Source: Filomicrobium sp. (GTDB lineage Bacteria; Pseudomonadota; Alphaproteobacteria; Rhizobiales; Hyphomicrobiaceae). Taken from it: 64,000 nucleotides of DNA. Location of the stretch: positions 4,000,501 through 4,064,500 of the forward strand of contig CP051234.1 in NCBI GenBank assembly GCA_017792465.1, given 5' to 3'. The position numbers and the translations under genes were made by a program. Below, piece after piece: positions 26,391 through 35,443 of this stretch (position 1 is its first letter; the number at the start of each line of letters is the position of its first letter). The notes beneath the pieces are model-generated. The model did not search any database. It was not told the DNA's origin and saw only the letters and a program-made list of their open reading frames with translations.

Positions 26391-27014
26391 TTACCAGTTG
26401 AAGGTATATTTGTTCGATGCGCTGTTCGCAGCACTGTCGAAGCCGCCGGTCTTGAAGCGGTTCCAGGTCACGATGACTTTTGCGCCGACGCTTGTGCGCT
26501 TGTAGAGGTCGATAACGTCCTCGTTATACATGCGGATGCAACCGGATGATGCAGCCTTGCCGATCGTCCAAGGCGCGTCGGTTCCGTGAATGCGATAGGT
26601 GCTGGAGCCAAGGTAGAGTGCGCGAACACCAAGCGGGTTCATCGGATGGCCGCCTGGGACCCAGCTCGGCAGGCGCGGGTTTTTCTTGAGCATCGAAGGC
26701 GTCGGACGCCAATCCGGATTAACGCGCTTCATCGAAACGGAGGTTACTCCCTGCCAACGAGCGTCCTCACGTGGAATGGCGATCGGGTAGCTCAGAGCTT
26801 TGCCGCGGGACACGATATTGTACAGACGGCGGTCGCCGAAGCTGACAATGATCTGGCCAGCCGAATACTTCTTGTCGAAAGCGACGGTCTGACGGCCACC
26901 GCCCCATTCGCTGCTGCCGCCCCACATTGTCTGGGCGTTCGCGGTCGTCGCCATGACGGCCAGGCCGGTAAAGAGGATCGGCAGAATACGCAAAATGCGG
27001 AAAAAGACGGACAT
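26391..27014 (-). CDS. L,D-transpeptidase (YkuD domain)
   Basis: 207 residues: a signal peptide (cleaved after TTANAQ, about 28), a linker, then a YkuD catalytic domain with the hallmark HGTDAPWTIG...SSGCIRM. The Cys is the nucleophile that forms 3-3 peptidoglycan cross-links or attaches proteins to the wall. It acts in the periplasm. Hyphomicrobiales encode many such enzymes, consistent with walls rich in L,D cross-links. Confidence 0.93.
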   Translation of the reverse strand: MSVFFRILRILPILFTGLAVMATTANAQTMWGGSSEWGGGRQTVAFDKKYSAGQIIVSFGDRRLYNIVSRGKALSYPIAIPREDARWQGVTSVSMKRVNPDWRPTPSMLKKNPRLPSWVPGGHPMNPLGVRALYLGSSTYRIHGTDAPWTIGKAASSGCIRMYNEDVIDLYKRTSVGAKVIVTWNRFKTGGFDSAANSASNKYTFNW

Positions 27015-27319
27015 TAAACCTCGCTCCGTGAGTTTCGCTCAAGGCCAGTTCGGCAGCGTTGCTCGCTGCTTGAGCTGGCGGAAGATCATCTGGAATGGTC
27101 GTCGATCGCGGTATGCATTCGAGTTCCGGGTTTCATCCAAAGCACTGTGCACCGCGTTTGATGAACAGATCGTATAGCAACGTCCCAAAATTTGGCAGAG
27201 CTTAGCGGCCACAGTCATGGCTTGATTGCGCCTATTGATGGTCACATTTTATTCATTGCACGAAAACCAATGACTTGGCGAATGGTTCCCGTTGTGGATT
27301 CATCTTTTGTTCTTTTTGC
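27015..27319. other. Intergenic region upstream of the L,D-transpeptidase
   Basis: About 300 bases holding the leftward promoter of the L,D-transpeptidase gene. No gene or repeat is seen. A rightward promoter follows at 27320. Confidence 0.4.
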
Positions 27320-27348
27320 TTGACGCCCGCGTCGTTGCGGTTTAGAAC
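27320..27348 (+). promoter_or_regulatory. Strong sigma-70-type promoter
   Basis: TTGACG (27320-27325) and TAGAAC (27343-27348) are 17 bases apart, near the ideal spacing. Transcription would begin about 27355 and run rightward to the terminator at 27593-27636. Nothing coding with a ribosome site lies between. Confidence 0.7.
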
Positions 27349-27354
27349 AAACGC

Positions 27355-27636
27355 AGAACTTGAGTGTTGCATCCGACCAACCCGCAGCGGATGTCAGGTT
27401 CAGTTGAGTTGTTCGTGTTTGTTGCGTTCGCGTTGTTGGGTAAAGGCGTTTGAGAGTGCGTTTCTCTAGTCTTGGCGGTCTTCCCCCTCCCCAATTGGCC
27501 CACCGTTCAAGACGTGAAGAGGATCTCGGTTCCAAGGTTTGACCTCTGCGATGCAGAGACCCCGCTGCGTCTGGTGCGAGCCTTGTTGATGGGCCGGAAC
27601 GGTTGATTGCCCTCACCCGTTCCGGCTTTTTTATTT
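27355..27636 (+). ncRNA. Candidate small RNA, about 280 nt
   Basis: A transcript predicted between a strong promoter and a strong terminator, in a gap with no supported frame. Foldable parts include GCATCCG with CGGATGT near the 5' end, a CTCTGC-GAT-GCAGAG hairpin near 27543-27558, and the terminal stem. It runs towards the convergent aat gene, so it is not an mRNA leader. I searched it by eye for the tmRNA tag and for the RNase P and SRP consensus blocks and found none. The family is unknown. Confidence 0.6.
27593..27636 (+). terminator. Rho-independent terminator
   Basis: A 10-bp stem (GCCGGAACGG with CCGTTCCGGC) with a 14-base loop is followed by TTTTTTATTT. It ends the candidate RNA. Confidence 0.92.
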
Positions 27637-27706
27637 GGGTAGGGAAGTCGTGTTTTGGGTAAGCGCGGGTGATTTCAGTAGATCCGCCCGTGCAGGATCG
27701 ATGCGC

Positions 27707-28354
27707 CTAGCGGTCGCCGATTTGAGCGAGAATATCCTCTGGCGATGCATCGTGAGGAAGACGGTTGAAGTCTGCGGATATTTTCAACGCTTCTTCCAGA
27801 CGCAGTTGAAACTCCTCGCGGTCGACTTCGATGGTGCCGAATTGGCGCAAGTGATCCGTGACGAACTGGGTATCGAGAAGAACGAAGCCACCGGCGATCA
27901 GGCGTCCGCAGAGGTGGACCAATGCGATTTTCGAAACGTCGCGTTCGACCGAAAACATGCTTTCGCCAAAGAAGGCGCCGCCGAGTGCCACCCCGTAGAG
28001 ACCACCAATCAAATCAGGGCCGTTCCAGACTTCGACCGAATGGCAGTGTCCGAGTTCGAACAGCTCGCGATAAAGCGTGCGGATGCGCTTGTTGATCCAG
28101 GTCGAGCGGCGACCGGGACGAGAGGCGGCGCATCCTTCAATCACGGCGTCGAAATCGGTATCGACCCGGACATCGAATTCGGTGTTGCGAATGGTGCGCT
28201 TGAGGCGTTTGGGAACGTGGACCCGGTCGAGCGGAAGGATGCCCCGGTGCTGAGGCTCGATCCAGTAAAGGGCTGGATCGTAGGCGCTTTCCGCCATCGG
28301 AAATATCCCGCAGCTGTAGGCCTTCAAGAGGACCTGCGGGGTTATTTCGATCAT
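27707..28354 (-). CDS. aat: Leucyl/phenylalanyl-tRNA-protein transferase
   Basis: 215 residues from the ATG at 28354, which places the conserved N-terminus ([14 protein letters not shown]) correctly; the frame to 28501 adds unrelated residues. The enzyme adds Leu or Phe from tRNA to proteins with N-terminal Lys or Arg, marking them for ClpS-ClpAP. Conserved parts are PMAES, the [19 protein letters not shown] region and the [10 protein letters not shown] region. It follows accC on the same strand with a 310-bp gap. Confidence 0.95.
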   Translation of the reverse strand: MIEITPQVLLKAYSCGIFPMAESAYDPALYWIEPQHRGILPLDRVHVPKRLKRTIRNTEFDVRVDTDFDAVIEGCAASRPGRRSTWINKRIRTLYRELFELGHCHSVEVWNGPDLIGGLYGVALGGAFFGESMFSVERDVSKIALVHLCGRLIAGGFVLLDTQFVTDHLRQFGTIEVDREEFQLRLEEALKISADFNRLPHDASPEDILAQIGDR

Positions 28355-28664
28355 GATGTCGTCGCGCGAGGCCACGAGTTCACCTGCTCCACATGCCGCA
28401 TAATTGCTGTGCGCTAGAATATTGCACAGTAGACCATGTGAAAACCTTGTTGTCCGAACCGGCAAGGCGACCAAGAGCCCATTCGCGTCGTTGGCGGACA
28501 ATCGTTGCTGCTGGGGTACAATTTAATGCCGCATGAATGTGGCTGGTGGTTGGCAGCTGGCGCGGCCCTACCGGCGGAATTTAGACACGCCACGAGGCGA
28601 TGCGGCCGCGCTGGTCCTCTTGCCCAAGTCTATGACATTTATATGTGTTTTCTTGGTTGCGCGA
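28355..28664. other. Intergenic region between accC and aat
   Basis: 310 bases with no supported gene and no obvious terminator with a T-run. It should contain the aat promoter unless aat is read through from the acc genes. Confidence 0.35.
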
Positions 28665-30005
28665 TCAGGGTTTGCCTAGGAAGCGTTCGAGCCAGTGAAT
28701 ATCGTACATGCCGTTGGCAATATCTGGTTGGCGGATCAACTCGTTAAAGAGTGGGATCGTCGTTTCGATGCCATCGATCACAAATTCGGAAAGCGCACGC
28801 TTCAGGCGCATCAGACATTCGTTCCGAGTCTTGCCGTGCACGATCAGCTTGCCGATCAAGCTGTCGTAGTAGGGCGGGATGTTATAGCCCTGGTAGACGC
28901 CGGAATCGACGCGGACGCCAAGGCCACCGGGGGGATGCCAATAGGTGATCCGGCCAGGTGATGGGCGGAATGTCCGCGGGTTTTCGGCGTTAATCCGGCA
29001 TTCGATGGCGTGACCGGAGAAGGTCACGTCGCTTTGCGAGATCGTCAGCTGGGAGCCCGAAGCGACGCGGATCTGCTCGAGAACCAGGTCGATGCCGGTG
29101 ATCATTTCGGTTACCGGGTGCTCGACCTGCAGGCGGGTGTTCATTTCGATGAAATAGAACTCGCCGTCTTCGTAGAGGAATTCGATCGTACCGGCGCCGC
29201 GGTAGTTCAATTCGCTCATCGCCTTAGCGACGGTCTCGCCGATCTTTTTGCGAGAGTCGGCGTTGAGCGACGGCGATGGCGCTTCTTCGAGAACCTTCTG
29301 GTGGCGGCGCTGCAACGAGCAATCGCGCTCGCCCAAATGGATGGCGTTGCCCTGGCCGTCGCCGAACACCTGGATTTCGATATGGCGGGGCTTGGTCAGG
29401 AATTTCTCGATATAGACGGTGTCGTCGCCGAATGCGGCTTTGGCTTCGCTGCGGGCGGCTGCCATCGAAGACAAGAGGTCGGACTCTTTGGTGACGACTT
29501 TCATGCCGCGTCCGCCGCCGCCTGAAGCGGCTTTGACGAGGACCGGATAACCGATTTCGCCGGCGACTTTGATGGCTTGCTTTTCGTTGGTGATGCCGCC
29601 TTCGGAGCCTGGAACGACGGGAATACCGAGTTTCTGGACGGTTTCCTTGGCGGCGATTTTATCGCCCATGATCCGGATGTGTTCGGACGTTGGGCCGATG
29701 AACGTGATGTTGTGGTCTTCCAGGATCTCAGCAAAGCGGGCATTTTCTGAGAGGAAGCCGTAGCCGGGGTGGACCGCGTCGGCGCCGGTGATTTCGCAGG
29801 CGGCCAATAGGCGCGGGATGTTGAGGTAGCTGTCGGAGGCCTGTGGCGGGCCGATGCAGACGCTTTCGTCGGCGAGGCGAACGTGCATGGCTTCAGCGTC
29901 TGCGGTGGAGTGGACGGCAACCGTCGAGATGCCCAGTTCCTTGCAGGCGCGCTGAATTCTAAGCGCGATTTCGCCGCGGTTGGCTATGAGGACCTTGTCG
30001 AACAT
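28665..30005 (-). CDS. accC: Acetyl-CoA carboxylase, biotin carboxylase subunit
   Basis: 446 residues from the ATG at 30005 (MFDKVLIANRGEIALR is the usual N-terminus). It carboxylates the biotin on AccB using ATP and bicarbonate, the first step of fatty acid synthesis. The ATP-grasp glycine loop (SGGGGRGM), and the EMNTRLQVEHPVTE segment with catalytic Glu and Arg, are intact. Full length. It lies 8 bases after accB. Confidence 0.97.
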   Translation of the reverse strand: MFDKVLIANRGEIALRIQRACKELGISTVAVHSTADAEAMHVRLADESVCIGPPQASDSYLNIPRLLAACEITGADAVHPGYGFLSENARFAEILEDHNITFIGPTSEHIRIMGDKIAAKETVQKLGIPVVPGSEGGITNEKQAIKVAGEIGYPVLVKAASGGGGRGMKVVTKESDLLSSMAAARSEAKAAFGDDTVYIEKFLTKPRHIEIQVFGDGQGNAIHLGERDCSLQRRHQKVLEEAPSPSLNADSRKKIGETVAKAMSELNYRGAGTIEFLYEDGEFYFIEMNTRLQVEHPVTEMITGIDLVLEQIRVASGSQLTISQSDVTFSGHAIECRINAENPRTFRPSPGRITYWHPPGGLGVRVDSGVYQGYNIPPYYDSLIGKLIVHGKTRNECLMRLKRALSEFVIDGIETTIPLFNELIRQPDIANGMYDIHWLERFLGKP

Positions 30006-30013
30006 GGCGCCTG

Positions 30014-30496
30014 TCATTCGATGATCAAGAGAGGTTCGCCAAACTCAACAGGCTGGCCGTTTTCAAACAGGACAGCGGTCACAGTGCCGGCTTTGGGCGC
30101 AGGAATGCTGTTCATCGTCTTCATGGCCTCGATAATGGCCACGGTATCCCCTTGGTTGACACGGCTGCCGACTTCGATGAAGGGCGCGGCGCCGGGCTCG
30201 GGCGCTCGGTAAGCAGTGCCGACCATTGGCGATTTCAAAGCGCCGGGATGGCGGGCGGCGTCGGTGCCGGTCGGTTCGGTGGCCGCGGCCGGTGCAGCGG
30301 CGGCAGCTGCAGCAGGTGCGGCGGCCGGGGCAGCCACGGCTGAAGCCGTCAGACTGATTTGGCGCGCGACGCGCACGCGCAGCCCGCTCTTTTCGATCTC
30401 GATCTCGCTCAGACCGGTCTCATTCAGCAGGTCCGCCAGTTCGCGGATTACTTGACTTTCTGTAAAGGCGCTTTGTTTTGCGTCCTTTGCGGTCAT
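30014..30496 (-). CDS. accB: Acetyl-CoA carboxylase biotin carboxyl carrier protein
   Basis: 160 residues from the ATG at 30496. An N-terminal segment ([19 protein letters not shown]) is followed by an Ala/Pro-rich linker and a biotinyl domain with EAMKTMN, whose Lys carries biotin. A GTG at 30556 overlapping the aroQ stop (GTGA) would add 20 basic residues and is the alternative start. It forms the fatty acid synthesis complex with AccC. Confidence 0.94.
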   Translation of the reverse strand: MTAKDAKQSAFTESQVIRELADLLNETGLSEIEIEKSGLRVRVARQISLTASAVAAPAAAPAAAAAAAPAAATEPTGTDAARHPGALKSPMVGTAYRAPEPGAAPFIEVGSRVNQGDTVAIIEAMKTMNSIPAPKAGTVTAVLFENGQPVEFGEPLLIIE

Positions 30497-30552
30497 GGCC
30501 TTTTGCCCCTTACTGGTCTGCGGCCGTTTCGCGGGCCGTCTCTTCTTACTCG

Positions 30553-31002
30553 TCACGTTCCCGACTTGCGAACGAGGTCGGCGATCGCCTCGATCGCCAG
30601 CTCGTAGCCTTTAGCGCCCAAGCCGCAGATCACTCCATTTGCGCCTAGCGAAATATAGGAGTGTTGGCGGAAAGCGTCGCGACGAAAAATGTTGGAAAGG
30701 TGAACTTCGATGACGAGAAGTTCGGCCGCCTGCAAGGAATCGAGCAGGGCGACGGAGGTGTGGGTGTAGCCGGCAGCGTTGATGATGAGCGCGCTGGCCT
30801 TCTCGCGGGCTTCCTGGATCCAATCGACCAGGACACCTTCGTGGTTGGATTGGCGGAATTCGATCTCAAGGCCCAGATCTTTGGCGCGTGCGCGTGTGAT
30901 CTGTTCAACATCGGCAAGCGTGGCGGTGCCATAAACTTCCGGTTGGCGCTTACCGAGCAAATTGAGATTTGGTCCGTTGAGGACGTAAACGGGTTTAGCC
31001 AT
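30553..31002 (-). CDS. aroQ: 3-dehydroquinate dehydratase, type II
   Basis: 149 residues, the dodecameric type II enzyme of the shikimate pathway. The N-terminus [19 protein letters not shown] holds the catalytic Arg and Tyr; [13 protein letters not shown] and EVHLSNIF (His) complete the site. It starts at the ATG at 31002. The aroQ-accB-accC order is common in alphaproteobacteria. Confidence 0.96.
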   Translation of the reverse strand: MAKPVYVLNGPNLNLLGKRQPEVYGTATLADVEQITRARAKDLGLEIEFRQSNHEGVLVDWIQEAREKASALIINAAGYTHTSVALLDSLQAAELLVIEVHLSNIFRRDAFRQHSYISLGANGVICGLGAKGYELAIEAIADLVRKSGT

Positions 31003-31346
31003 GACAACGTTTTCTGGCGCGGACGGCGCATGCGCATGCAATCTGAGTTCGATTGCAGGCAGCAGCCCAATCGCGGATTTCAGGAAGCTTCATGGCAACG
31101 ATCTAACAGCTTTCTTTTTGAAATCAAAGTCTACTGCTGACCTACTCTGGCTGGTTATTCAGCGGCAAAATAGCCTTTTCAACGGGTTTTGGAAAAGCAG
31201 GGATACCGTTGCTGACGCCAACTCATTGGCTGATTTGGAACGCCCCTACCGTGGCACGGGCCAGCGGAAGAGAATGGCCCGGTCCTTTCGAGTGAAAAGG
31301 CCGGGCTCAAATCGTTCTTCAGTTTCTGCAAATATAGCTGCTGGGA
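31003..31346. other. Intergenic region between dsbA-like gene and aroQ
   Basis: 344 bases. A hairpin (GCCCGG...CCGGGC, about 31277-31306, with inner CCTTT/AAAAGG pairing) lies 40 bases past the stop of the DsbA-like gene and probably terminates it leftward, although the T-run is weak. The right portion should hold the aroQ-accBC promoter. Confidence 0.45.
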
Positions 31347-32168
31347 TCAGCAGACTTCGCAGCCTTTGGCGCGCAATTCCTTGATGTGTGCGGACAGCTG
31401 CTCGTGCAGGTTTTCCGGAGCACCGGGGATGGTGCGGTCGCCGACGAGGAAATGCGGGGTGCCGTTGATGCCCATTTTCTGTGCAAGTTCGCGGACACCG
31501 TTGATTTCCGCGGTGACTTCAGCTGAATCCATATCTTTTTTCAGCTTCTCGATGTCCAAACCGTGTTTGCCGGCGATCTTGAGTGCGGTTGCACCGTTAA
31601 CGGCACCTTGATGCTTCAACAATGCTTGGTGGATCTCCCAGTACTTGTCCTGGTTTTTCGCCGCGAGTGCGACGCGGGCGGCTTCTTCGGAGCCCTTCGA
31701 CAGGATCGGCAGCTCTTTGAATATGACCTTAACCTTCTTGTCCTGGTCGATCAGTTCGGCGACCTGCGAGAAGCCGCGTTTGCAGAAGCCGCAGTTGTAA
31801 TCGAAGAATTCGACGACGGTGACGTCGCCCTTGGGATCGCCGGCCATCGGCGCTTTCGGATCGCGATAGAGCTCTTGGGCATTGGATTTGATGGCGGTCT
31901 TGATCTTTTCAGCCTGCAGCTTCTCCATCTTGGCTTCGTAGGCCATCTGGACTTCGTAGAGCAGCTCAGGATTGGAGAGCAGGTAATCACGGACGATTTT
32001 CTCGATTCCGGCTTTTTCTTCGGCGGAATACGATTTGGCTGCAGGTTCGGCGGTGGCAGACTGGTATGGCCCGCCGATCGCTACTGCGCCGCAAGCAACG
32101 GCTGCTGCGGCGGCTAAAATCGTCCACTTCGATTTTCTGGGTCCGAAATTCGCGTTCGTCGGGCTCAT
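31347..32168 (-). CDS. DsbA-family thiol-disulfide oxidoreductase
   Basis: 273 residues from the ATG at 32168, with AAGGAA upstream. An N-terminal membrane or signal segment (about 15-35) leads to a helical lead (DUF-like 'IVRDYLLSNPELLYE') and a DsbA/Com1-type thioredoxin fold with active site CGFC and cis-Pro in GTPHF. It should oxidise or isomerise disulfides in the periplasm. Unusually the protein ends in a second CxxC (CEVC as the last four residues). Confidence 0.9.
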   Translation of the reverse strand: MSPTNANFGPRKSKWTILAAAAAVACGAVAIGGPYQSATAEPAAKSYSAEEKAGIEKIVRDYLLSNPELLYEVQMAYEAKMEKLQAEKIKTAIKSNAQELYRDPKAPMAGDPKGDVTVVEFFDYNCGFCKRGFSQVAELIDQDKKVKVIFKELPILSKGSEEAARVALAAKNQDKYWEIHQALLKHQGAVNGATALKIAGKHGLDIEKLKKDMDSAEVTAEINGVRELAQKMGINGTPHFLVGDRTIPGAPENLHEQLSAHIKELRAKGCEVC

Positions 32169-32324
32169 TTGTGTTCCTTCAATCGTTTCCGCCGCGACGG
32201 GCGGCGATCTGGTCATCGTGACCTGTAGATGCATGAAGATAGGGCTTATAAGGCAGAAACCACAGCCTTTCGTCATTTCCGTGTTAATTCGCGCGGGGCT
32301 GACGGCTGAGTTCTGACTTAGGCC

Positions 32325-33698
32325 TTAACCGCGTGGTTCATAGCGCAGGATATCCTCATTTTTGATCCATTCGGGTGAACCTGCCTTCAAAGCTCTGTGA
32401 GCACGCGTTGCGAAGATCTGAGCCTGCTGGAGGTTTCCTTCAAGGAAATAGGCCTGTGCGGTCATCGCATCGGCTTTCGGCCGGGCGCCCTGGTTGTAGT
32501 AGGCGGTAGCCAGAAGCCGATAGGCACGGGGGTTCTGGTCGTCGATCAGCGATGATTTCAGCAGCTTGATCGATTTCGGAACGGAGTTGTTCTGGCCCGA
32601 GTTCTGGAGTGCCGTTGCAAGCTGGACCTGCATCAGCGAAACGCTGCTTTTCGACAGCTTGATGGCTTTCTGCAGGTAGGGGATCGCCGCGACGGATTTT
32701 CCTGAGCGCATGAGCAGATCGCCTTTGACTTCCCAGAAGTAGGGATAATTAGGTCGCGCGGCGATCAACTGGTCGATTTCTGCAAGAGCCGCTTCCAGCG
32801 CGCCGTGGCCGCCTTGGAAGAAGCGGGCGATGCCCCGGGCGTAGCGAGCCGGCAGGGTGGTGTCGGTCCTTGGATAGCGGTTCAGGACTGTCGCCGGGGA
32901 TTCTAGATAGCCCGATAGCTTGGCGCGCATCAGATCGTGGCGAAGCTGGAGGTCCGGGGAATCGACCTTGTTGTAATATTTGCTGCCTTCGACCTTCGAG
33001 CGCAGGCGCGCCAGACGATCAGTGGCGACAGGGTGGCTGCGGACGAAGGGGTCTTTATATTGGTCGGAGATATATTCCTGCTGGGCGAAACGCTCGAAGG
33101 TCTCAAGCATGCCGCGGCCCGATTGTTGGGTGGCACTGAGGAAGCTCAAGCCTGCCTGGTCGGCCGCGGATTCTTGCGAGCGGCGCTCGGCCAGGAGCGA
33201 ACGGATCATCAGACCGGGGCCGGTGCTGAGACCGGCGCCGCCAAGGCCCGTCACTTCGCTATTGCCAGCAACGCCGCCGCCGACCATCAGGCCGATGCTC
33301 AAGATTTGCAGAAGCAATGCGCGGGTCTGGTCCTGCTTGATGCGCTGGCGTAGCGCGGCCATGTGGCCACCGGTGATGTGGCCGGCTTCGTGAGCGATGA
33401 CGCCGATCACCTGGTTGGGCGTATCGGACTGCATCAACATACCGGTGTGGACGAAGACGTTGCGGCCGTCGATGACAAAGGCGTTGAAGGCGTCGTTGCG
33501 GACGATCCTGATCTGGATGCGGCCGCCGCCGAGGCCGGCGGCCCGGAAGATCGGGCTGGCGTAATCGTTGAGGAGGGCTTCGATTTCGCTGTCGCGGATG
33601 AGCGCCAGACCCTGAGCTTTGGCAGGAAGCGATTTGACGCAGATTACAAGGCAAACCAATCCCAGGGACAGGACTGCCCGAAGCTTAGCGAAAGCCAT
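32325..33698 (-). CDS. Periplasmic M48 metalloprotease with TPR repeats (BepA-like)
   Basis: 457 residues with a signal peptide (cleaved after PAKAQ). The M48 domain has the zinc site HEAGH and the third ligand in ESAADQAG. The C-terminal half (about 240-450) is made of TPR-type helices. BepA and its relatives degrade or help fold outer-membrane assembly clients such as LptD. I place the start at 33698 because GGGGA is then about 8 bases upstream; the ATG at 33704 is also possible. Confidence 0.9.
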   Translation of the reverse strand: MAFAKLRAVLSLGLVCLVICVKSLPAKAQGLALIRDSEIEALLNDYASPIFRAAGLGGGRIQIRIVRNDAFNAFVIDGRNVFVHTGMLMQSDTPNQVIGVIAHEAGHITGGHMAALRQRIKQDQTRALLLQILSIGLMVGGGVAGNSEVTGLGGAGLSTGPGLMIRSLLAERRSQESAADQAGLSFLSATQQSGRGMLETFERFAQQEYISDQYKDPFVRSHPVATDRLARLRSKVEGSKYYNKVDSPDLQLRHDLMRAKLSGYLESPATVLNRYPRTDTTLPARYARGIARFFQGGHGALEAALAEIDQLIAARPNYPYFWEVKGDLLMRSGKSVAAIPYLQKAIKLSKSSVSLMQVQLATALQNSGQNNSVPKSIKLLKSSLIDDQNPRAYRLLATAYYNQGARPKADAMTAQAYFLEGNLQQAQIFATRAHRALKAGSPEWIKNEDILRYEPRG

Positions 33699-34075
33699 AT
33701 TCATTTTCCCCGAAACGTAAACCGGCATGTGCCGATTGCATCGCCTTGCTCCGGCAAGGCACCTTGACCTTGTTGGCAAAAATCCGTTTTGCCTCTCGTT
33801 CGCGATGCGACAAGGCTGCAGCAACTCCCAATTGCAGCCAAACTAGTAAGCGCCATTCTAGGCGTCAACGCGTCGGACGATACGTTTGCAACTTGCAGAC
33901 AGGCACGGCGTTTCAATTTATTGTGCTGCAGCTGCGAAATAAACTTCATCTGCCGGCCCGCGCAATTGGCGAGAAACTTGCGTGATGAATGTGTTTTATT
34001 GCGGCGCAAGCATGGCGTTAGTGCACAATTCTCAGGCGTTCTTGTGGCGGCTCAAGCTTTGGAGCGATGAATACC
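33699..34075. other. Divergent promoter region, M48 protease / aminotransferase
   Basis: 377 bases without a supported gene. It must contain both promoters. No palindrome strong enough to call an operator was seen. Confidence 0.4.
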
Positions 34076-35332
34076 ATGACAAAGCCAACTGGCGGGCCGA
34101 AGGCAAAGGTGCTGGAGCACCGGGCCGACGAGGTGCCGGACGCGGCCGATCAGGGGCTCAAGCCATCGACCCGGAGCGATATCGATAGCTTTATCGTGAT
34201 GGATGTGATGTCGGCGGCGGCCGCCAAGGAAGCGGACGGCCAGCGCATCATCCATATGGAAGTCGGTCAGCCGGGAACGCCCGCGCCGCAATCGGCCCGG
34301 GATGCCGTGAGCGCCGCACTTGCCGACGACCATCTTGGCTACTCGTTGGCGCTTGGAGAGGAAAAGCTGCGCAAGCGCATCGCTGAACACTATGGCGAGA
34401 TGTACGGGGTTGATATGGACCCTAACAGGGTGGTCGTGACGGCAGGCTCGTCGGGCGCGTTCGTTTTGGCGTTCACCGCGCTCTTTAATGCGGGCGAAAG
34501 GGTCGGGTTGCCGTCGCCGGGTTATCCCTGCTATCGGCAAATTCTCAAGTCACTCGATTTGCAACCGGCTCTGATCCGGACAAGCGAAAGCGATCGCTGG
34601 ATGCCGACTGGCGATGCGGTTGAAGCCAGACACGCAGACGATGCTTTGAGCGGACTTCTGGTGGCTTCGCCGGCCAATCCGACCGGCACCATGCTTGAGC
34701 CTGATCGGTTGCAAGACCTGACCCAGGTGAGCGAAGAGCTTGGGCTGTGGTTTATTTCCGATGAGATCTATCACGGCCTGACCTACGATCAGCCGGCCGT
34801 GACGGCGCTTTCCTATAGCGACGAAGCGATCGTCATCAATAGCTTCTCGAAGTACTTTTCGATGACGGGCTGGCGTGTTGGCTGGATGGTCGTGCCGGAG
34901 CGGCTCGTTCGGGTTTTCGAAAGGCTTGCCCAGAACCTTTTCATCTGCGCGCCGGCGGTCTCTCAGGTGGCAGCGCTTGGAGCATTCGACGCCAAAGAAG
35001 AGCTCGAGGCGAATAAGCAGATTTATGCGGCTAATCGTGAGCTGTTGCTTTCTGAATTACCGAAAGCTGGTTTTACGAAGATCGTTCCGGCCGATGGCGC
35101 GTTCTATCTTTATTGCGATATCAGCGATCTGGTGGATGAGGGCAGTACCAGCATCGACCTGGCTGCCGAGATCCTCGATGAAGCCGGTGTGGCCGTGACG
35201 CCGGGGCTCGATTTCGATCCTGAGCGTGGCGGACAGTTTCTGCGTTTCTCATATGCGCGCTCGACGGCGGACATGGAGCAGGCAGCGAAGCAATTGATCG
35301 AATGGCACGACCGCCGCGGACGTTTGACCTGA
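34076..35332 (+). CDS. Class I/II PLP-dependent aminotransferase
   Basis: 418 residues from the ATG at 34076, which has GGAG 11 bases upstream. The PLP lysine is in SFSKYFSMTGWRVGW; SPANPTGT, the Asp in ISDEIY and the substrate-binding Arg in LRFSYAR are conserved. This is the aspartate/alanine-type fold. The exact amino donor is not clear. The gene is often found near the M48-dsbA-aroQ block in this order. Confidence 0.9.
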   Translation: MTKPTGGPKAKVLEHRADEVPDAADQGLKPSTRSDIDSFIVMDVMSAAAAKEADGQRIIHMEVGQPGTPAPQSARDAVSAALADDHLGYSLALGEEKLRKRIAEHYGEMYGVDMDPNRVVVTAGSSGAFVLAFTALFNAGERVGLPSPGYPCYRQILKSLDLQPALIRTSESDRWMPTGDAVEARHADDALSGLLVASPANPTGTMLEPDRLQDLTQVSEELGLWFISDEIYHGLTYDQPAVTALSYSDEAIVINSFSKYFSMTGWRVGWMVVPERLVRVFERLAQNLFICAPAVSQVAALGAFDAKEELEANKQIYAANRELLLSELPKAGFTKIVPADGAFYLYCDISDLVDEGSTSIDLAAEILDEAGVAVTPGLDFDPERGGQFLRFSYARSTADMEQAAKQLIEWHDRRGRLT

Positions 35333-35375
35333 CGACCACCCATCCTTTGTTAGAAACTGATCTCTTGCGATCAAC

Positions 35376-35407
35376 AAAAAACCGCCGGTCCTTCGACCGG
35401 CGGTTTT
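35376..35407. terminator. Bidirectional rho-independent terminator
   Basis: A 10-bp perfect stem (ACCGCCGGTC with GACCGGCGGT) with loop CTTC is flanked by AAAAA on the left and TTT on the right. It separates the aminotransferase from the convergent gene. Confidence 0.9.
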
Positions 35408-35443
35408 GCGTAGTTCTGGAATTCGATCGAAGCTCTGTTGAGC

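Noticed and set aside
25604-26434. 276-codon version of the DUF1007 gene
   Set aside because: The extra N-terminus would bury the signal peptide and run through the terminator at 26331-26363; the ATG at 26260 gives a normal exported protein.
27355-27636. Two-piece tmRNA of alphaproteobacteria, or RNase P RNA
   Set aside because: No tag-like frame ending Leu-Ala-Ala-stop and no GAGGAAAGTCC block could be found in this interval.
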